Assembly: GCA_003563455.1 (NCBI GenBank)
Contig: PWRV01000047.1
Span: 1 to 9,108, forward strand
Direction: 5' to 3'
DNA length: 9,108 nucleotides
Source: Thioalkalivibrio sp.
GTDB taxonomy: Bacteria; Pseudomonadota; Gammaproteobacteria; Ectothiorhodospirales; Ectothiorhodospiraceae
Every line of letters starts with the position of its first letter. Within the stretch, counting starts at the first letter, position 1. The translations under genes were made by a program, and so were the position numbers. Positions 5,862-9,108 of the stretch are shown here, one piece after another. A model generated the notes under the pieces. The model searched no databases, was not told where the DNA came from, and saw only the letters and a list, made by a program, of their open reading frames with translations.

Positions 5862-8573
5862 ATGGATGCTCCGTTTGGAAACCGGCACGGGATGTGCCAA
5901 CGGCTTTTCCTACTGGCGATGGCGGCCTGCCTCGCCACGCTCGGCTTCGCGGCCTCCGCCGAGGAGGGTACCGGCGCCACTGACTGGCTCTTTGAGAGGC
6001 AGCAGCAGGACGGTCGGATCGCCACCGACGCCGACGAAACCACACCTCACCACGCGACCTTCGAAGCGGCCCGGGCGCTGTACTCCGGTTACGTCGGGTC
6101 GCCGGAATGGGCGAATGCCCTCGCGTTCATCGATTCTCAACCATGGTCCGGAATCCCCTGGCTGCCACGCAGGCTGTTCGCGGCCGGGCTTGCGGATGAT
6201 CCGCGGGAAGACCTCGTCGCCGAACTGCTGCTGCGGCAGAATCCGGACGGGGGCTTCGCTGCCGAACCGGGCGACCAGAGCAGTGTCCTCGATACGGTGG
6301 ATGCGCTGGATGCCCTCGAGGGCGCCGGGCTGCACGACGGCCATGTGCTGCAGCCGGCGATCGCGTTCCTTCTAGCTCATCAGGACGATCAGGGTGGCAT
6401 TTCGCCCAATCCGGCGAGTCCCGTTTCCCTGTACCTGACCGCCCGCATGGCGGCGGTGCTGCAACGCTACCAATTCGAGTACGGTCTGTCGGGACCGCTG
6501 GGTGCAGCAACCGACTTCCTCTGGTCGGAGCTGGAAGGCAGCGGCCCCGACGTGTCGTGGCCAGAGACGCACGCGCTGCTCGCGCTGATCCCCTCGACCC
6601 TGGACCCGACCCGCTACCAGAGTCCTCTGGATTCACTGCGGGCCAGCCAGTCGATGGACGGCTCCTGGAACGGAAGCGTCTACGCCACGGCGCTCGCGCT
6701 GCGGGCATTGCAGACGGCAGAGTCCGCCGGTTCGCTGGCCGATTCTCAGATGGCCGCGGTCGGCGGACGGGTGGTCGATGCCCTGCAGGGGGCTCCGGTC
6801 GCGGGTGCATCGATTACCCCGGTCGGCGTCGAGGACGGCGGGGTCACCGAATCCGGCTCCGATGGGCGGTTCCTTCTGAGCGAGCTGCATCCGGGCGAAT
6901 ACACCTTGCAATTCGCCGCGACGGGTTTCCAGACCCGGGCGCAGCAAGTCGAACTGACGCCCGGTGCCCTCCTCGACATGGGCTTGGTGAATATCTCGCT
7001 TGAGCCGGATACCGCGCTGATCACCGGCGTAGTCACGGATGCGGAGACCGGCAAAGGCCTCGCAGCCGAGATCGCGGTGATCGGTGGCACCGATCCCGGG
7101 GTAACGGCCGCGGCCGACGGCGCCTACGTGCTGCCGGTGCCGGTTGGCGAAATTCAGCTGTCGGTCACTGCATCCGGATATCAGGAGGTCCGGGCGGTGG
7201 CCGTCGTCGACCCCGGGGAGCGCGTGGTGTTCTCGCCCGCGCTCGGACAGGATTCCGCAAATGAGCCTGAGGCGCCGGTGGAAGTGACCGGGCGCCTGCT
7301 GGACGCGAACACCCTGCAAACGATCTCCGGCGCTGCGGTCCGCGTGCCGGATACGGATGCGAGCACGGTCTCGGATGCCGGGGGCCTCTTCGTTCTGTCC
7401 GGCCTGGCGGCAGGGGAGATCCGGCTCGAGGTGGTGCATGCTTCCTACCGAACGGCGCTCACGAGTCTGCTGGCAACGCCCGGTGCGCGGGTGGACCTCG
7501 GTGCCCTGCCGCTGCAGCCACAGGATTCCGCGGGTACGACGCTGCGCGGGCAGGTTGTCGACGCCTACACGGGACAACCCCTGGCAGGGGCCGGGGTCCA
7601 TGTCCAGGGCCAGGTGGTCGAGACCGATGGTCAGGGCGCGTACGAAGTCGCGCACATCGAAGAGTTGTCCTTCGAGGTGCGGGTGAGCGCCACGGGTTAC
7701 CGGGGTGCTGTGCGTGCGTTGACGCTGCAGCAACCGGGAAGCGTGCGCCTGGACTTTGCGCTGGAGCGCACGGGGCTGGAAGGGATTCGCATCGCCGGAG
7801 TGATCGCCCACGCCCAGACCATCGGGGCCTTCGAGGAGGCCCGTTTCACCGTGGGTCTGGAAAACGGCGCCGACGATGAGCGACGGGTGATCCTTTCGGC
7901 CACCGTGGAGGGGGTCGACAGTGGCTTTCGCGAGGACTTCCTGATCCCGCTGCCGGATGCGGATCGCGCGGGTGCCTTCCCGCTGGCGCCGGGCGAGTCC
8001 GTGCTGCGGGAGTTCGGATGGTTTACGCGCGATCTCGAGCCGGGGACCTATCGCTTGCGCACCCAGGCTTGGAGCCATGATGGTTCGAGACTGTTTGCCG
8101 AGGCGGAAACCGCGATCACCGTCGCCGAAACGCTGAACGTCGCTTCGCTGGAGATCGTCCCCGAGCCGCGGGAAGTGGTGCGCGGCGAAACGGCAGGGGT
8201 AACCCTCGCGGCACTCGTGCGCAACGGCTCGAACGTGGCCTCCGTGCTGGATTTCTCGCTGGTGCTGCGCGATCCGGACGGCGAAGCAGTGCACGAACAG
8301 GAGGTGCGCCTGGACCTGGCGCCGTCGGTCGCTGCCCTCGGCTTCGAGCTGGCCGAATTCGACTACCGCTTCAAACACGCCGGGACCCATAAGGTTGAGG
8401 TCGTGAACCTTTCCGATATACCGGTCGGCGCGCTCGACGAGGGCCGCATCGAGGTCGCACCCAACATCCGGATACAGGGCTCACACAGCGTGGAACCGGC
8501 GCAGATCCTGCCGCTGGAGGATGCAGACGTCCGGATCAGGCTCACGATCGAAGGCATGGAGGATGGCCAATGA
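5862..8573 (+). CDS. Secreted multidomain protein: toroid plus beta-sandwich repeats
   Basis: 903 residues, exported. The signal peptide has core RLFLLAMAACLATLGFA and probable cleavage after ASA (31-33). Residues about 36-288 form an alpha/alpha-toroid of the prenyltransferase/squalene-cyclase repeat type: RQQQDGRI (46-53), RQNPDGGF (125-132), HQDDQGGI (173-180) and QSMDGSW (263-269), the last a good QW motif. The DxDD acid of class II cyclases, the zinc ligands of prenyltransferases and the CGEQ thioester of TED domains are absent, so it probably binds rather than catalyses. Four carboxypeptidase-regulatory-like beta repeats follow: about 301-381, 386-461, 474-552 and 560-635, each with a G-x-V/L-x-D-A start and a later GxY/F-x-V/L turn. 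Two further beta domains (about 645-755 and 758-866) look CARDB-like. No membrane anchor is visible at the C-terminus. AAGGGA (5849-5854) supports the ATG at 5862; the ATG at 5892 is an alternative. The stop overlaps the next gene's start. Confidence 0.88.
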   Translation: MDAPFGNRHGMCQRLFLLAMAACLATLGFAASAEEGTGATDWLFERQQQDGRIATDADETTPHHATFEAARALYSGYVGSPEWANALAFIDSQPWSGIPWLPRRLFAAGLADDPREDLVAELLLRQNPDGGFAAEPGDQSSVLDTVDALDALEGAGLHDGHVLQPAIAFLLAHQDDQGGISPNPASPVSLYLTARMAAVLQRYQFEYGLSGPLGAATDFLWSELEGSGPDVSWPETHALLALIPSTLDPTRYQSPLDSLRASQSMDGSWNGSVYATALALRALQTAESAGSLADSQMAAVGGRVVDALQGAPVAGASITPVGVEDGGVTESGSDGRFLLSELHPGEYTLQFAATGFQTRAQQVELTPGALLDMGLVNISLEPDTALITGVVTDAETGKGLAAEIAVIGGTDPGVTAAADGAYVLPVPVGEIQLSVTASGYQEVRAVAVVDPGERVVFSPALGQDSANEPEAPVEVTGRLLDANTLQTISGAAVRVPDTDASTVSDAGGLFVLSGLAAGEIRLEVVHASYRTALTSLLATPGARVDLGALPLQPQDSAGTTLRGQVVDAYTGQPLAGAGVHVQGQVVETDGQGAYEVAHIEELSFEVRVSATGYRGAVRALTLQQPGSVRLDFALERTGLEGIRIAGVIAHAQTIGAFEEARFTVGLENGADDERRVILSATVEGVDSGFREDFLIPLPDADRAGAFPLAPGESVLREFGWFTRDLEPGTYRLRTQAWSHDGSRLFAEAETAITVAETLNVASLEIVPEPREVVRGETAGVTLAALVRNGSNVASVLDFSLVLRDPDGEAVHEQEVRLDLAPSVAALGFELAEFDYRFKHAGTHKVEVVNLSDIPVGALDEGRIEVAPNIRIQGSHSVEPAQILPLEDADVRIRLTIEGMEDGQ

Positions 8574-9108
8574 AAGGGATGCGTAGCGGATGGGCCGTCT
8601 CGGCGGTACTGGCCGCGCTGCTGGGCGCGGCAGCGCAGGCGGAAACCTTTGATAAGGGAATCCCGGACGACTGGACCTGCGAGGGTTCCTGCGGCACCGG
8701 TATCGCCGACGGCGTGGTGAGTCTGGCGCCGGCCGGGGGTGAGCAGTATGGCTGGGTTGCAACGACGGGGAGTCCCTTGCGATCGCTTGGCCTGCCCGGG
8801 GTCGGTGGCACCAACGGATCGCGTCTGCGCTCGGCGCCGTTCGCGGCAGAGGCCGGCGAGCTGCTCGAGTTCCAGTTCAACTATGTGACTTCCGATGGGG
8901 CGGGTTTTGCGGACTACGCGTGGGCACGGCTGCTGGACGCCTCACTCGAGCCGGTGGCGTTGCTGTTCACCGCGCGGACCCGCTCCAGCGGCAACATCGT
9001 GCCCGGCTTCGGCATGCCGGAGATCGCCGCCGAGATCGACCCGGAAACCGTGAACATCATTGGGGGTGGCCCCCAGTGGTCGCCGCTTGGTGGAGATTCC
9101 GGCCGTTG
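8570..9108 (+). CDS. Secreted protein, PEP-CTERM-associated type, 3' end cut off
   Basis: The frame starts at the ATG in the ATGA overlap with the upstream stop codon. GGAGG (8558-8562) lies seven bases before it, so translation is probably coupled. It remains open to the window edge (179 codons seen). The signal peptide is MKGMRSGWAVSAVLAALLGAAAQA, with cleavage after AQA (22-24). The mature part begins TFDKGIPDDWTCEGSCGTG (a possible disulfide between the two cysteines) and continues with TNGSRLRSAPF, LLEFQFNYVTSDGAGFADYAW, ARLLD and NIVPGFGMP. This strongly resembles a family I recall as NF038132, whose members often end in a PEP-CTERM sorting tail. The C-terminus lies outside the window, so the tail cannot be checked. 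The beta-rich, jelly-roll-like composition suggests a surface or extracellular role, possibly with the upstream toroid protein. Confidence 0.85.
   Translation, partial: MKGMRSGWAVSAVLAALLGAAAQAETFDKGIPDDWTCEGSCGTGIADGVVSLAPAGGEQYGWVATTGSPLRSLGLPGVGGTNGSRLRSAPFAAEAGELLEFQFNYVTSDGAGFADYAWARLLDASLEPVALLFTARTRSSGNIVPGFGMPEIAAEIDPETVNIIGGGPQWSPLGGDSGR

Noticed and set aside
5862..6730. Active squalene-hopene cyclase or prenyltransferase
   Set aside because: The repeats are present, but the DxDD and zinc-ligand motifs are missing. The domain is only about 250 residues and is exported.
6633..8390. Minus-strand 585-codon open frame opposite the secreted toroid protein
   Set aside because: Its opposite strand encodes the signal peptide and repeat domains. 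The antisense frame has no domain and an Arg/His/Gln-rich shadow composition.

Overview
The window is a high-GC stretch of bacterial chromosome. The gene families present and the strong Shine-Dalgarno sites point to a proteobacterium, most likely a gammaproteobacterium. That placement rests on gene content only. I saw no transposase, integrase, CRISPR array, tRNA or rRNA.

Layout: (1) Positions 1-582 hold no gene I can defend. They are unusually rich in inverted repeats, including a perfect 22-bp palindrome, and carry a diverged direct repeat. (2) A candidate promoter (583-611) and a leader with two mutually exclusive hairpins (676-722) precede a small plus-strand gene for a single-pass membrane protein (731-1096). 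(3) Two minus-strand genes follow: a DUF533/TerB-like membrane protein (2892-3719) and, 265 bases downstream of it, a DUF2252 protein (1238-2626) whose kinase-like motifs appear in circularly permuted order. (4) Positions 3720-4478 are a decayed spacer that contains the C-terminal remnant of an msrA gene, cut off next to a small palindrome. (5) A plus-strand UMF1-type MFS transporter (4527-5780) probably starts upstream at a non-standard ATT codon. (6) A plus-strand operon runs off the right edge. It starts with a 903-residue secreted protein made of an alpha/alpha-toroid domain, four carboxypeptidase-regulatory-like beta repeats and further beta domains. An ATGA overlap links it to a second secreted protein of the type often found with PEP-CTERM sorting tails.

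How they work together: the only tight functional link visible is the translationally coupled pair of exported proteins at the right end, which probably act together at or outside the cell surface. It is the best candidate here for an uncharacterised system. The other genes look like unrelated chromosomal housekeeping or accessory genes.
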